This document shows positions 1 through 7,914 of a DNA stretch of 64,000 bases, piece by piece (position 1 is the stretch's first letter; the number at the start of each line of letters is the position of its first letter). The position numbers and the translations under genes are program-made. The notes beneath the pieces were generated by a model, which saw only the letters and a list, made by a program, of their open reading frames with translations, was not told where the DNA came from and ran no database searches. The stretch is from assembly GCF_014649955.1 (NCBI RefSeq), contig NZ_BMUA01000011.1:1-64000 (forward strand), written 5' to 3'. This DNA is from Streptomyces violascens (GTDB lineage: Bacteria; Actinomycetota; Actinomycetes; Streptomycetales; Streptomycetaceae).

Positions 1-1
1 G

Positions 2-556
2 GCCGCGAACCTTTTCACCCGCAACATCTACAAGGACTTCCTCAAGCCGGACGCGACGGCCGCGCAGGAGGCCAAGGTCTCCAAGCTGGTCTCGCTGGTC
101 GTGAAGGTCGGCGCGCTGGTCTTCGTCCTGACCATGGACAAGACGGTCGCCATCAACTTCCAGCTCCTGGGCGGCATCTGGATCCTGCAGACCTTCCCGG
201 CCCTGGTCGGCGGCCTGTTCACCCGCTGGTTCCACCGCTGGGCGCTGCTCGCGGGCTGGGCGGTCGGCATGCTCTACGGCACCCTCGCCGCGTACGGGGT
301 CGCCTCGCCCACCCAGAAGCACTTCGGCGGCTCTTCCAAGGAGATCCCGGGCATCGGCGAGATCGGCTACATCGGCCTCACCGCGTTCGTCCTGAACGTG
401 GTGGTGACGGTGGTCCTCACCGTCGTCCTGCGCGCCCTGAAGGCCCCCGACGGCATCGACGAGACCTCCCCCGAGGACTACACGGCGGACGCCGGCGAGA
501 AGGGTGCCCGGCGCCCGTCCCCGCCGGACACCAGGCTCTCCCCGGCCACCGGCTGA
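2..556 (+). CDS. mctP: Sodium:solute symporter, MctP-like (3' part)
   Basis: The gene is cut by the left edge; only the last 184 residues are visible, with the reading frame opening at base 2. They hold four hydrophobic segments separated by short loops, then a charged tail rich in Pro and Arg. The opening ANLFTRNIYKDF and the spacing of the last helices fit the sodium:solute symporter family, closest in pattern to monocarboxylate permeases of the MctP type, which import lactate, pyruvate or acetate across the cytoplasmic membrane. The family is clear; the substrate is inferred. The last 30 bases begin a block that recurs in degraded form near 34.8 kb. Confidence 0.8.
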   Translation, partial: AANLFTRNIYKDFLKPDATAAQEAKVSKLVSLVVKVGALVFVLTMDKTVAINFQLLGGIWILQTFPALVGGLFTRWFHRWALLAGWAVGMLYGTLAAYGVASPTQKHFGGSSKEIPGIGEIGYIGLTAFVLNVVVTVVLTVVLRALKAPDGIDETSPEDYTADAGEKGARRPSPPDTRLSPATG

Positions 557-956
557 GCCGCAGCCCCGAGCACAAGCGTCGGCACCCGCAACCTACCGGC
601 GGGTGCCGCCATCACACGTCACGCCGCCGTCCGGCACCGATCGCGTCGAGGGCGACGGCCACTGTCGCCTCCAACGCCGAAGCCCTGGCACCGGCACGTG
701 AGCGCAGGTTCACGCCGTATGCGAGCAGGGCGAGCAGGTCGGCACCGGCACCGGGGTCGGCGCCAGGAGCGAGCTGCCCATGCGCCTCGGCAGTGATCAG
801 GGCTGCATGCAGAGCATCCCGCAGCTGCTGATGATGCTGATCGAGGACGGCCTTGACTTCCGGGTCGCCGTTTTCGGCGCCGGCGTGCGCGTTGGAGACC
901 ATGCATCCCCAGCGCGCGTACTCGCCCGAACAGCGAGCCTTGATCAGCCCGCTGAA
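527..956. repeat. Long repeat, copy A (parent locus)
   Basis: This stretch runs from the end of the symporter gene through the intergenic spacer into the C-terminal half of the TetR gene. It is matched in the same order and orientation by 34770-35172. Identity is highest over the TetR coding part and falls in the spacer; copy B lacks a few short segments. Copy A is the intact parent because its TetR gene is complete. Confidence 0.85.
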
Positions 957-1217
957 GAACTCCCGGACCGCAGGAAGACCACGCTCATCCTCCGCCAGGC
1001 CGCGGAACATCGGCTCGGAACGCCGTTCCAGATAGCAGCGCAGAGCCTTGACGTACAGCTCCTGCTTGCCGCCGAAGGTGGCATACAGACTGGAGCGGTT
1101 GAGGCCGGTCGCGGTCACGATGTCCTGGATCCCGGTCGAGGCCACACCCTGCCGCCAGAACAGCCGCACCGCGGTGTCCAGGGCCGCGTCCGGATCGAAG
1201 TGCTTGATGTCCGGCAT
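612..1217 (-). CDS. TetR-family repressor
   Basis: A 201-residue DNA-binding repressor. The N-terminus has a TetR helix-turn-helix (GIQDIVTATGLNRSSLYATFGGK, roughly residues 28-50) and the rest is an all-helical ligand-binding domain. The ATG at 1217 is preceded by a GTGAGG ribosome site. It faces a peroxiredoxin gene across about 430 bases. A near-palindrome lies just upstream of its start and a perfect one with the same half-site lies before the peroxiredoxin gene, so self-repression plus control of the peroxiredoxin is the simplest reading. The C-terminal half (GCMVSNAHAGAENG region) is duplicated near 35 kb. The ligand is unknown. Confidence 0.9.
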   Translation of the reverse strand: MPDIKHFDPDAALDTAVRLFWRQGVASTGIQDIVTATGLNRSSLYATFGGKQELYVKALRCYLERRSEPMFRGLAEDERGLPAVREFFSGLIKARCSGEYARWGCMVSNAHAGAENGDPEVKAVLDQHHQQLRDALHAALITAEAHGQLAPGADPGAGADLLALLAYGVNLRSRAGARASALEATVAVALDAIGAGRRRDV

Positions 1218-1229
1218 GCCTCACCCCGG

Positions 1230-1255
1230 TATCTTGAAATAGGAATTCCAAGATA
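1230..1255. promoter_or_regulatory. Probable TetR operator (autoregulatory)
   Basis: An imperfect inverted repeat 13 bases upstream of the TetR start. Its arms are ATCTTGAAAT and ATTCCAAGAT, nine of ten positions paired across a 4-base centre. The inner TGGAAT/ATTCCA core matches the operator at 1571-1592. Confidence 0.6.
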
Positions 1256-1570
1256 GCGCCATCCTGATCGCGGGCAAAGGGGACGCCTTCCGTGCACAGT
1301 GCGACCCCAGAGGCGTCCAGGTTCATCCACGATCCGCCGCACGGCAGCCGCCGCCCTCCATCCTGTGCCCATGAACCGCATACCAGCCTTGTGGACTCTC
1401 GCCTACGGGTCGCACGGATCCGCCACTCGCCGCTTCCTGGCCCGTCGCGCCGTGGCCCTCTGCGCCTTCATCCGCACCCTGGCCCTGGCGGACCATGAGC
1501 CCTTCACGACCCTCTAGCGCCCCCGAATCAGCTCCGCCCCGCCGCTGGCGCAGGGTCACACCTGCCCGTA
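1256..1570. other. Intergenic stretch, no supported gene
   Basis: About 315 bases between the two operators. Short open frames exist on both strands but none has a convincing ribosome site or recognisable protein. It probably carries the divergent promoters. Confidence 0.5.
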
Positions 1571-1592
1571 TCCTGGAATGAGCATTCCAGGA
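1571..1592. promoter_or_regulatory. Perfect palindromic operator before peroxiredoxin
   Basis: Arms TCCTGGAATG and CATTCCAGGA are exact reverse complements across a 2-base centre. The site ends 55 bases before the peroxiredoxin start, where a repressor would block a promoter. It shares its half-site core with the element upstream of the TetR gene. Confidence 0.7.
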
Positions 1593-1647
1593 TTGAGTGA
1601 TCTCACGGCGCCGCCGCAGACTCAACCGTCGAGGAGGAACGGCTCAG

Positions 1648-2295
1648 ATGACCCTCAACGCCGAACTGCGCACCTTCTACGAAGCCCGACAGCAGCAGAT
1701 CCCGGCGGAGGTGCGCGAAATCATGAACCGGGCCGGCCAGGAACTCGCCGCCTCCGGCCAGGCCGACCGCGCCCTGACCGTCGGCGCCCAAGCTCCCCGC
1801 TTCAGCCTGCCTGCAGCGAACGGCGCGACCGTCACCCTGGACGGCCTGCTCGCCGACGGTCCCGTGGTCCTCACCTTCTACCGCGGAGCCTGGTGCCCGT
1901 ACTGCAACATCGCCCTGCGCTCCCTGCAGCAGCACCACAGTCAAATCACCGCTCGCGGCGCCCAGTTGGTCGCCGTCTCACCGCAGGTCCCCGACGAGTC
2001 GCTGTCCCTGACCGAGAAGCACGAACTCGCCTTCCCCGTACTCAGCGACCTCGGCTCCGACACCGCCAAGCAGTACGGCCTCGCCTTCGACCTGCCGCAC
2101 GACCTGGCCGGCGTCTACGACAAGCTCGGCTTCGACCTCCAGCGCGTCAACGCCGGGCACCCGCGCACCCTGCCGCTGCCCGCCACCTACGTCATCGACC
2201 CCGAAGGAACCATCCGCTGGGCCTTCGTCCACACCGACTACACAACACGCGCCGAACCGGCCGACATCCTCGCCGCACTCGATGCCCTGAGCTGA
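1648..2295 (+). CDS. Peroxiredoxin-like protein (AhpC/TSA family)
   Basis: A 215-residue thioredoxin-fold peroxidase expected to reduce organic or hydrogen peroxides in the cytoplasm. The fold motif WCPYC gives Cys83 and Cys86, the peroxidatic centre and its neighbour, after an FYRGA strand typical of this subfamily; a later TYVIDPEG strand fits the thioredoxin fold. An in-frame ATG at 1597 would add an Arg-rich leader; the ATG at 1648 is preferred because it follows a GAGGAGG ribosome site. A perfect palindromic operator lies just upstream and a TetR gene diverges from it, so induction by oxidants or electrophiles is likely. The natural electron donor cannot be read from the sequence. Confidence 0.88.
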   Translation: MTLNAELRTFYEARQQQIPAEVREIMNRAGQELAASGQADRALTVGAQAPRFSLPAANGATVTLDGLLADGPVVLTFYRGAWCPYCNIALRSLQQHHSQITARGAQLVAVSPQVPDESLSLTEKHELAFPVLSDLGSDTAKQYGLAFDLPHDLAGVYDKLGFDLQRVNAGHPRTLPLPATYVIDPEGTIRWAFVHTDYTTRAEPADILAALDALS

Positions 2296-2336
2296 GCAAC
2301 CAGCCTGGCGCCAGGACGACTTCACCGATCCCGCGA

Positions 2337-2966
2337 TCAGCCCCGGCGGGTCGCCCAGACCTCGACATACGGGCCCGGGTCCACGCAGTCGACCTCGAAC
2401 CCCGCCTCGGTCACGGCGGCGGTGAACTCGTCCTGGCCCCAGACCGTGTACCAGCGGCGCCCATCGGGCTCGTCGAGCCAGCCCGTACGGCCAGCGGCCT
2501 TGAGACACACGTACAGCCTGCCACCTGGCCTCAACAACCCGGCGAACTGCCCCAGCACATCCACCGTTTCCGCCTCAGCCAGGTGGACGAGCGAGGCAGA
2601 CGCCCAGATACCGTCGAACGTCCCAGCCGGAAACCTCGCTCCCACTTCACGCAGATCACACTGAGACGTAGGAGCATGGGCACGGGCCATGGCCACGAAC
2701 ACCGGGTTGAGGTCGACGCCGCGCACCACATGGCCGTACGCACGGAACCGGGCCAGATCCCGACCGGGGCCGCAGCCGGCGTCCAGGATCAGCGAGGGCC
2801 GCGGCAACCAACCCGCGAACCGCTCCACCCGATCCGTCATCTTCGGAGCATGCGTGGCCGCGTAGTCGTCGGCACCGTCGCTGTAGACCGCGACGGACAC
2901 GACGACCGGGTCCCGGTCCTGATCCGCGTCCAGGTCCTCACCAGTGACCGTGCCGTGTGTAGCCAT
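2337..2966 (-). CDS. Class I SAM-dependent methyltransferase
   Basis: A 209-residue protein with the class I methyltransferase Rossmann core: motif I LDAGCGPGRDLARF near residues 60-73 binds S-adenosylmethionine, followed by VRGVDLNPVFVAMAR (acidic motif II), then SLVHL and LLRPGGRLYV strands. The substrate is not readable. It is convergent with the peroxiredoxin gene, only 41 bases apart. The ATG at 2966 follows a G-rich stretch; the open frame continues far upstream but that extension is low-complexity Arg/Pro sequence antisense to the MarR gene and was rejected. Confidence 0.82.
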   Translation of the reverse strand: MATHGTVTGEDLDADQDRDPVVVSVAVYSDGADDYAATHAPKMTDRVERFAGWLPRPSLILDAGCGPGRDLARFRAYGHVVRGVDLNPVFVAMARAHAPTSQCDLREVGARFPAGTFDGIWASASLVHLAEAETVDVLGQFAGLLRPGGRLYVCLKAAGRTGWLDEPDGRRWYTVWGQDEFTAAVTEAGFEVDCVDPGPYVEVWATRRG

Positions 2967-3127
2967 GCCGCCCCCGTCATCCGAACCGCAACGCATTCCC
3001 GCACCCTTCCGGGCGCTCCTGGCACAGTCGACCAGTCTCCCACCTCCTCCGCGGCCGCTCGGGCCTAAGCCCTGCCCGTATGACCAGTTGGCCGGGTTCC
3101 CCGCCACACGGGGAGAGCGCGGCTGGA

Positions 3128-3628
3128 TCACTCCCGGGCGGTCCCACCGCCGCCGAGGTGTTCCACCAGCTGGAACAGGGCGGGCAGCGCGGCCCGTACC
3201 GCTGTCCGGTCGGCGTTGTTGAGGGCGTTGAGTGCGGCGTCGAGGCGTTGTTCGTGGGCCTGGGTCCAGGCGGTGAGCTGGGCGCGGCCGGCGTCGGTGA
3301 GCGTGACGGCGGAGGCGCGGCGGTCGTCCTCGTCCACGGCGCGTACCACCAGGCCGCTCTTGATCATCTGGCCGATGAGTCCGCTGACGGTGCTCTGTGC
3401 CAGGCGTTGGCGGGCGGCCAGGTCGCTGATGCGGGCCGGGGAGTGTTCGGCGATGACCTGCAGGAGTTCGACCTTGGCCATGGGGAGTTGCTCCCACGGG
3501 TAGTCGGTGCGGATCGAGGTGCGCAAGGCGCGGCGCAGGCGGGTGACGGCCTCGGTCAGCTGGCGCGCGTCACTGGCGGCCTCGTGCGACGGGCCGGTGA
3601 GCGGGTCGGGTCGGGTCCTTGGGGACAT
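3128..3628 (-). CDS. MarR-family regulator
   Basis: A 166-residue winged-helix repressor. Recognition helix LAQSTVSGLIGQMIKSGLV and wing residues DEDDRRAS near the middle are typical of MarR, flanked by helices for dimerisation. It diverges from lgt; between them is a TCGGTAACCGA-centred element that recurs in front of the DHA2 exporter at 7.7 kb. This suggests it represses itself and the lgt, PAP2 and exporter block. Ligand unknown; phenolic compounds or antibiotics are usual for the family. Confidence 0.88.
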   Translation of the reverse strand: MSPRTRPDPLTGPSHEAASDARQLTEAVTRLRRALRTSIRTDYPWEQLPMAKVELLQVIAEHSPARISDLAARQRLAQSTVSGLIGQMIKSGLVVRAVDEDDRRASAVTLTDAGRAQLTAWTQAHEQRLDAALNALNNADRTAVRAALPALFQLVEHLGGGGTARE

Positions 3629-3658
3629 GGCTGGACTTTAGCTTCCGCATACCTGTTC

Positions 3659-3685
3659 GACATCGGATTATTTCGGTAACCGATG
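3659..3685. promoter_or_regulatory. Probable MarR operator, copy 1
   Basis: Contains the palindrome ATCGGTTACCGA (read on the minus strand) followed by AATAATC and a further half-site. The same arrangement occurs at 7697-7722. It lies 31-57 bases upstream of the MarR start and 66-92 bases before lgt. Confidence 0.6.
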
Positions 3686-3750
3686 TATTGTCGGGCGAGT
3701 CTGTCCCGGCCCGAGCCGGGGTCCCGCTCGCCTGATCGGTTGTGTTGTTC

Positions 3751-4599
3751 ATGGAGTTGGCGTATCTGCCGAGCCCGTCTCAAGGGGTGTGGCACCTGGG
3801 GCCGATACCGATCAGGGCGTACGCGCTGTGCATCCTGGCCGGTGTGTTCGCGGCCACCTGGCTGACCCGGCGGCGCTGGGCCGCGCTCGGCCACGACCCG
3901 GAAGAGGTCGTGGACATCGTCGTATGGGCGGTCCCGTTCGGTCTGCTCGGCGGGCGTCTCTACCACGTGATCACCGACCCCGAGCTGTACTTCACCGCCG
4001 GGAAGCAGCCGATGCGGGCCCTGTACATCTGGGACGGCGGGCTCGGCATTCCCGGCGCGGTGGCCCTCGGCGCGGTCGGCGCCTGGATCGGCTGCCGCCG
4101 ACGCGGCATCCGGCTCTCCGACTTCGCCGACGTGCTGGCCCCCGGCCTCGTGCTCGCCCAGGCGCTCGGCCGCTGGGGCAACTACTTCAACCAGGAGCTG
4201 TTCGGCGGCCCGACCAGCCTGCCGTGGAAGCTCCTGATCGACCCCGCGCACCGGCCGCCGGACTCCCCCGGCGCCGCGTTCTACCATCCGACCTTCTTGT
4301 ACGAGTCGTTGTGGGACCTGGGCGTGATGGCGCTGCTGCTGTGGCTCGACCACCGCTACCGGCCTCGACGCGGGCGGCTGTTCGCGGCGTACGTCCTGGC
4401 CTACACCGCCGGCCGCGCCTGGATCGAGGCACTGCGCGTCGACCACGCCAACCACTTCCTCGGACTGCGCCTCAACGACTGGGTGTCCGCCGCATTGTTC
4501 ACCGGCGCCGCGGTCTATCTGGTCGCCACCCGGCGGTCCGGGTCGGCAGACGATGCCCCGGCGTCGACTGACGACGAGCAGGGAGTGAAGACGCCGTGA
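3751..4599 (+). CDS. lgt: Prolipoprotein diacylglyceryl transferase (second copy type)
   Basis: A 282-residue polytopic membrane enzyme that moves diacylglycerol from phosphatidylglycerol to the lipobox cysteine of prolipoproteins, the first step of lipoprotein maturation. The diagnostic segment GRWGNYFNQELFGGP is intact, with the conserved HPTFLYES and a C-terminal helix set. A GTG nine bases upstream is possible, but the ATG at 3751 matches the usual N-terminus (MELAYLPSP). It overlaps the next gene by four bases. Streptomycetes often carry two lgt genes, and the regulated setting here fits the accessory one. Confidence 0.93.
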   Translation: MELAYLPSPSQGVWHLGPIPIRAYALCILAGVFAATWLTRRRWAALGHDPEEVVDIVVWAVPFGLLGGRLYHVITDPELYFTAGKQPMRALYIWDGGLGIPGAVALGAVGAWIGCRRRGIRLSDFADVLAPGLVLAQALGRWGNYFNQELFGGPTSLPWKLLIDPAHRPPDSPGAAFYHPTFLYESLWDLGVMALLLWLDHRYRPRRGRLFAAYVLAYTAGRAWIEALRVDHANHFLGLRLNDWVSAALFTGAAVYLVATRRSGSADDAPASTDDEQGVKTP

Positions 4600-5393
4600 C
4601 GGCCACGCCTTCGGTCCAGACGGCCGCCCGGTCGCGCACCGGACTCCGAATAGGCCCGCTGCTGCCGGCCCGGCTGCGCCCCCTGGGCCGCCCTCGCCTT
4701 TGGGTGGAACTCGTCTTCACCGCGCTCGGCTACTGGGCCTACACCCTGACCCGCAACGCGGTCCCCGCCCACCAGGACGCGGCACTGCACCGCGCCCACC
4801 GGGTCTGGGACATCGAGAGCACCCTGCACCTCAACATCGAACGGGCGGTCAACCACGCCGCCGACAGCGTCGGCTGGCTCATAGTCGGCATGAACTACTA
4901 CTACGCCACGCTGCACTTCATCGTCACCATCGGCGTCCTGTGCTGGCTCTACTTCCGCCACCCCAACCACTACCGCGCCGCCCGCACCGCCCTGTACACG
5001 GCCACCTTGCTGGCCCTGGCCGGGTTCACCTTCTTCGCGCTCGCCCCGCCCCGCTTCCTGACCGGGCAGGGCTTCATCGACACCGTCGTCACCCACCACA
5101 CCTGGGGCTCCTGGGCCTCCGGCGATGTGGCGGCACTGTCCAACCAGTACGCGGCGATGCCCTCGGTCCACATCATCTGGTCCGCCTGGAGCGGAGCCGC
5201 CCTCTTCTTCCTGGCCCGCCGCACCTGGGTGAAGATTCTGGGCGCCTGCTACCCGCTGGCCACGTTCGCGGTCATCCTTTCCACCGCCAACCATTTCGTC
5301 GCCGACGCCATCGCGGGCGCGCTCACCCTTGCGCTCGGCTTCCTCGTCCAGCGCCTGCTCACCGGCCGCCCGGCCTATCCCCCGCTCCGCTGA
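4596..5393 (+). CDS. PAP2-superfamily membrane phosphatase
   Basis: A 265-residue protein with about six membrane helices. The acid-phosphatase signature is split as usual: MPSVHIIWSAW carries the PSxH motif and STANHFVADAIAG the last H...D motif, so it likely dephosphorylates or transfers a lipid-phosphate head group (PA phosphatase or inositol-phosphoryl-transferase type). The GTG start overlaps the lgt stop, indicating translational coupling and a shared lipid-related role. Exact substrate unknown. Confidence 0.85.
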   Translation: MTATPSVQTAARSRTGLRIGPLLPARLRPLGRPRLWVELVFTALGYWAYTLTRNAVPAHQDAALHRAHRVWDIESTLHLNIERAVNHAADSVGWLIVGMNYYYATLHFIVTIGVLCWLYFRHPNHYRAARTALYTATLLALAGFTFFALAPPRFLTGQGFIDTVVTHHTWGSWASGDVAALSNQYAAMPSVHIIWSAWSGAALFFLARRTWVKILGACYPLATFAVILSTANHFVADAIAGALTLALGFLVQRLLTGRPAYPPLR

Positions 5394-5478
5394 TCCACGG
5401 GCCGAGGAACAGGCGCCTTGGTGCCGGCACGGATCCGCGCACCCGGATCGGTGAAAGCGTTCGGGGAAGAGATACGTC

Positions 5479-5754
5479 ATGAGAATGCCGTGGCAATACC
5501 GGTGGGCCTGGCTGGCCGAACTGCTGGCGGTGCTGGTGGGCGGCCTGGTCGCCCTCGGGCTCATCATCGGCCTGGGCTGGGGCGAGCACGGCGGCTGGCG
5601 GCTGCTCGCCGCCGCGGCCGTGGCCCTGGGAGTGGCCGCGGTGGTGGCCGAGTTGCCGATCGGCCTGGCCCGCACGGACCAGGCGGCCGCGGCGGCCCAC
5701 CTGCGGCGCTACGCGGACAAGGCCAATACCGGGCCCGCCGGACAGGACTACTGA
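5479..5754 (+). CDS. Small two-helix membrane protein
   Basis: A 91-residue protein of unknown function with two hydrophobic segments (residues about 12-33 and 41-60) and a polar tail. Its ATG follows GGGGAAGAG at good spacing, and it lies 85 bases after the PAP2 gene on the same strand, so it probably belongs to that transcript. No family was recognised. Confidence 0.65.
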   Translation: MRMPWQYRWAWLAELLAVLVGGLVALGLIIGLGWGEHGGWRLLAAAAVALGVAAVVAELPIGLARTDQAAAAAHLRRYADKANTGPAGQDY

Positions 5755-5905
5755 TCGAGCCCCGGCCGCTGCACGCGGCTTGGTCTCCTTCCGCGGCGGC
5801 GGCACCACAGAATGAAGCGCCCGGCTAGCCGTCCGGCGGCAGACCGCGTACTTCTCCGCGACCGCGCGCTGCGACAGATCTGGATCAAAACCGAGCCAGC
5901 GGGAG

Positions 5906-6148
5906 CTACAGCGAGCAGCGGCGGGCACGCAGCGCCAACCTGACCTGGCGCAGGGCCAGGACGAGCCAGAGTCCGGCCAGCGTGCCCAGCCACTGGCGAT
6001 GGATGCGCAGTCCTGCAGCCAGCACCATGGCGGCGACCGCCAGATCCAAGGCGGCAGACCACATGTCCCCTGCCCAGCCGCTCGCCCTTGCCCTTGCCCT
6101 TGCCCTTGCCCTCACCCTCGCCCTCGAAGGGGTCGGTTCATCGGACAC
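5906..6148 (-). CDS. Possible small membrane protein with Arg-Ala repeat
   Basis: An 80-residue open frame starting with GTG inside the last codons of the exporter gene (11-base overlap). Residues 9-22 are an Arg-Ala run encoded by a hexanucleotide repeat; the rest has two hydrophobic segments. The overlap suggests coupling to the exporter, but no family is recognised and the start is weak. It may be a decayed or non-coding tail. Confidence 0.4.
   Translation of the reverse strand: MSDEPTPSRARVRARARARARASGWAGDMWSAALDLAVAAMVLAAGLRIHRQWLGTLAGLWLVLALRQVRLALRARRCSL
6081..6126. repeat. Hexanucleotide tandem repeat (CCCTTG/CCCTCG)
   Basis: Seven to eight consecutive 6-base units with small variation. 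Being a multiple of three it keeps the reading frame of the small gene it lies in, where it encodes alternating Ala-Arg. Confidence 0.8.
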
Positions 6149-7601
6149 CGGGTTGCCTGATCTGCCGGGGAACCGACCGGCGCAGAGCGGGTCCGGCCCA
6201 GGCCGCTCCGACCGTGAGCAGGGACACGACGAGCAGGACCAGTACGGCCCACCGGCCGCCCCGGCCCGCGGCGTGCAGGGCCAGGGTGACGAGTGCGACG
6301 CCGAGCGCGGTGCCCAGGCCCCGGGTCATGTTGACCAGCCCTCCGCCGGTACCGGAGCAGGTGGCCGGGATGGCTCCCATGACCAGCGCGTTGTTCGCCG
6401 GGATGAAGGTGCCAAGGCCCAGGCCGAGGGCGGCGAGCAGCGGTACGAGGGGGACGGTGGTGAGTGGCAGGGCAAGCATCGCCGTCAGCGCAGCGGCGCA
6501 CACGAGTGTGCCCAGCACCCCCCGGGCCCGGTCGCTCATGCCGCCTGGCAGCGCCTTGTCCGCGCCCGTCGCGGACAGCGCGAACCCGGCCGGGAGGGCG
6601 GTCAGGACGAGCCCGGCCGTGACGTTGGAGGCACCCGAGTCCGTAAGGACGACTGGGACCAGGACCAGGGGGCCGAAGAGCACCAGGTAGCCGCCGAGCG
6701 CTCCGGCCAGGCCGGTCGACACCGCGCGCAGGCGCAGCAGCGACAGGTCGAGCAGCGGCGCGGGCGCCCGCCGCTGACGTGCGCCGAAGGCCCAGCCGCA
6801 CACCCCGGCCGCGGCGAACAGAAGCGCCACACTCCAGGCCGGTGCCGGCAGTCCCGAGGCAGCGGACACCCCGAGCAGCAAAGTAGTGGTCGCGGCGGAC
6901 AGCAGGGCCAGGCCCGGCCAGTCGAAGCCGACGGAGGCGTTGCGCTGGTGGGTGCGCGGCAGCAGGTAGTGGCCGGCGATCAGCGCGACGATCCCTATGG
7001 GGACGTTGATGCCGAACACCCAGCGCCAGCCGAGCGTGTCCACCAGGACGCCGCCAATGGTCGGCCCGAGCGCCAGGCCGAGCGCCTGGGCGGCGGCCTG
7101 CACCCCGAGCGCGGTGCGCATCTTCTCGCGCGGCGCACTGGTGGCGACCAGGGCCACGCTGTTCGCCTGCAGCATCGCGGCGCCCGCGGCCTGCACCGCG
7201 CGGAAGGCGATGAGCTCGGTGAGCGAGGTGGCCAGACCGCACAGCGCGGACGCAGCGGTGAACATCGCGAAGCCGTACAGGTAAAACAGCTTGCGGCCGT
7301 GCGCGTCGGCGAGCCGACCGACCGGCACCAAAAGCGCCACCAAGGTCAGCAGATAAGCCAGCGACACCCACTCCACCGCGGCCAGGGAGACAGCGAACTC
7401 CGAGCGCAGACTGCCGTAGGTCAGGGTGACGATGCTGGCGTCGAGCTGTCCCATGAACGCGCCGAAACACACCGTCGCCACCGCCAGCCACCAGGCGTTC
7501 GGACGGCTGCGTATGTGTTCCGGCCGGGCCCGCTCCTCGGTCAGGAGTGCAGGCCAGGAGCGGCGGCGACGCATCGGGGACTTGGTCGTACCGGCAGTCA
7601 T
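6138..7601 (-). CDS. MFS exporter, DHA2 (14-helix) type
   Basis: A 487-residue multidrug-type transporter of the major facilitator superfamily, using proton motive force to export small molecules. Motifs include GQLDASIV in helix 1 and PVGRLADAHGRK in the 2-3 loop, with helices continuing to the C-terminus as in DHA2 proteins. The ATG at 7601 follows GGAAGGG. A TCGGTAACCGA operator about 100 bases upstream matches the one beside the MarR gene at 3.6 kb, so this is a likely target of that regulator. Substrate unknown. Confidence 0.88.
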   Translation of the reverse strand: MTAGTTKSPMRRRRSWPALLTEERARPEHIRSRPNAWWLAVATVCFGAFMGQLDASIVTLTYGSLRSEFAVSLAAVEWVSLAYLLTLVALLVPVGRLADAHGRKLFYLYGFAMFTAASALCGLATSLTELIAFRAVQAAGAAMLQANSVALVATSAPREKMRTALGVQAAAQALGLALGPTIGGVLVDTLGWRWVFGINVPIGIVALIAGHYLLPRTHQRNASVGFDWPGLALLSAATTTLLLGVSAASGLPAPAWSVALLFAAAGVCGWAFGARQRRAPAPLLDLSLLRLRAVSTGLAGALGGYLVLFGPLVLVPVVLTDSGASNVTAGLVLTALPAGFALSATGADKALPGGMSDRARGVLGTLVCAAALTAMLALPLTTVPLVPLLAALGLGLGTFIPANNALVMGAIPATCSGTGGGLVNMTRGLGTALGVALVTLALHAAGRGGRWAVLVLLVVSLLTVGAAWAGPALRRSVPRQIRQPGVR

Positions 7602-7696
7602 GGCTTTCCCTTCCGGCACCCGGCGCGGTACCGCTGACGTCGGGGTGCGGACGCGGTCGCTGCCGGTGTGCACGCTGAGATGCGACATCCTCAGAT

Positions 7697-7722
7697 TACA
7701 TCGGTAACCGAAATAATCGGTG
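7697..7722. promoter_or_regulatory. Probable MarR operator, copy 2
   Basis: The palindrome TCGGTAACCGA at 7701-7711 is followed by AATAATCGG, the same order and spacing as the element at 3659-3685 read on the minus strand. It sits upstream of the DHA2 exporter. Confidence 0.6.
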
Positions 7723-7870
7723 CCCGTAGGGCAAAGCCTCGGCATGGGTAAGGGGCACGGGAAACCGGGGCCGTGGGAGACCGGCAGGAAGGTGTCGCCG
7801 GGGCGGGAGCCCCGTGGGAGACCGGCCCGCAGACGCACGGCCAGGCACCGGGGGCCGCCCGAGTGGGAGC

Positions 7871-7910
7871 CCGACCGGGTCCGACCGGGTCCGACCGGGT
7901 CCGACCGGGT
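7871..7910. repeat. Four perfect 10-bp tandem repeats
   Basis: CCGACCGGGT is repeated exactly four times just beyond the stop of the SulP gene. The 310-base spacer 7602-7914 also contains two copies of GTGGGAGACCGGC and no supported gene. The GC-rich array may act as a weak termination region or simply be a replication-slippage tract. Confidence 0.85.
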
Positions 7911-7914
7911 CAGC

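Noticed and set aside
5982..7637. Long plus-strand open frame opposite the DHA2 exporter
   Set aside because: Low-complexity Gly/Arg/Gln translation antisense to a clear MFS gene.
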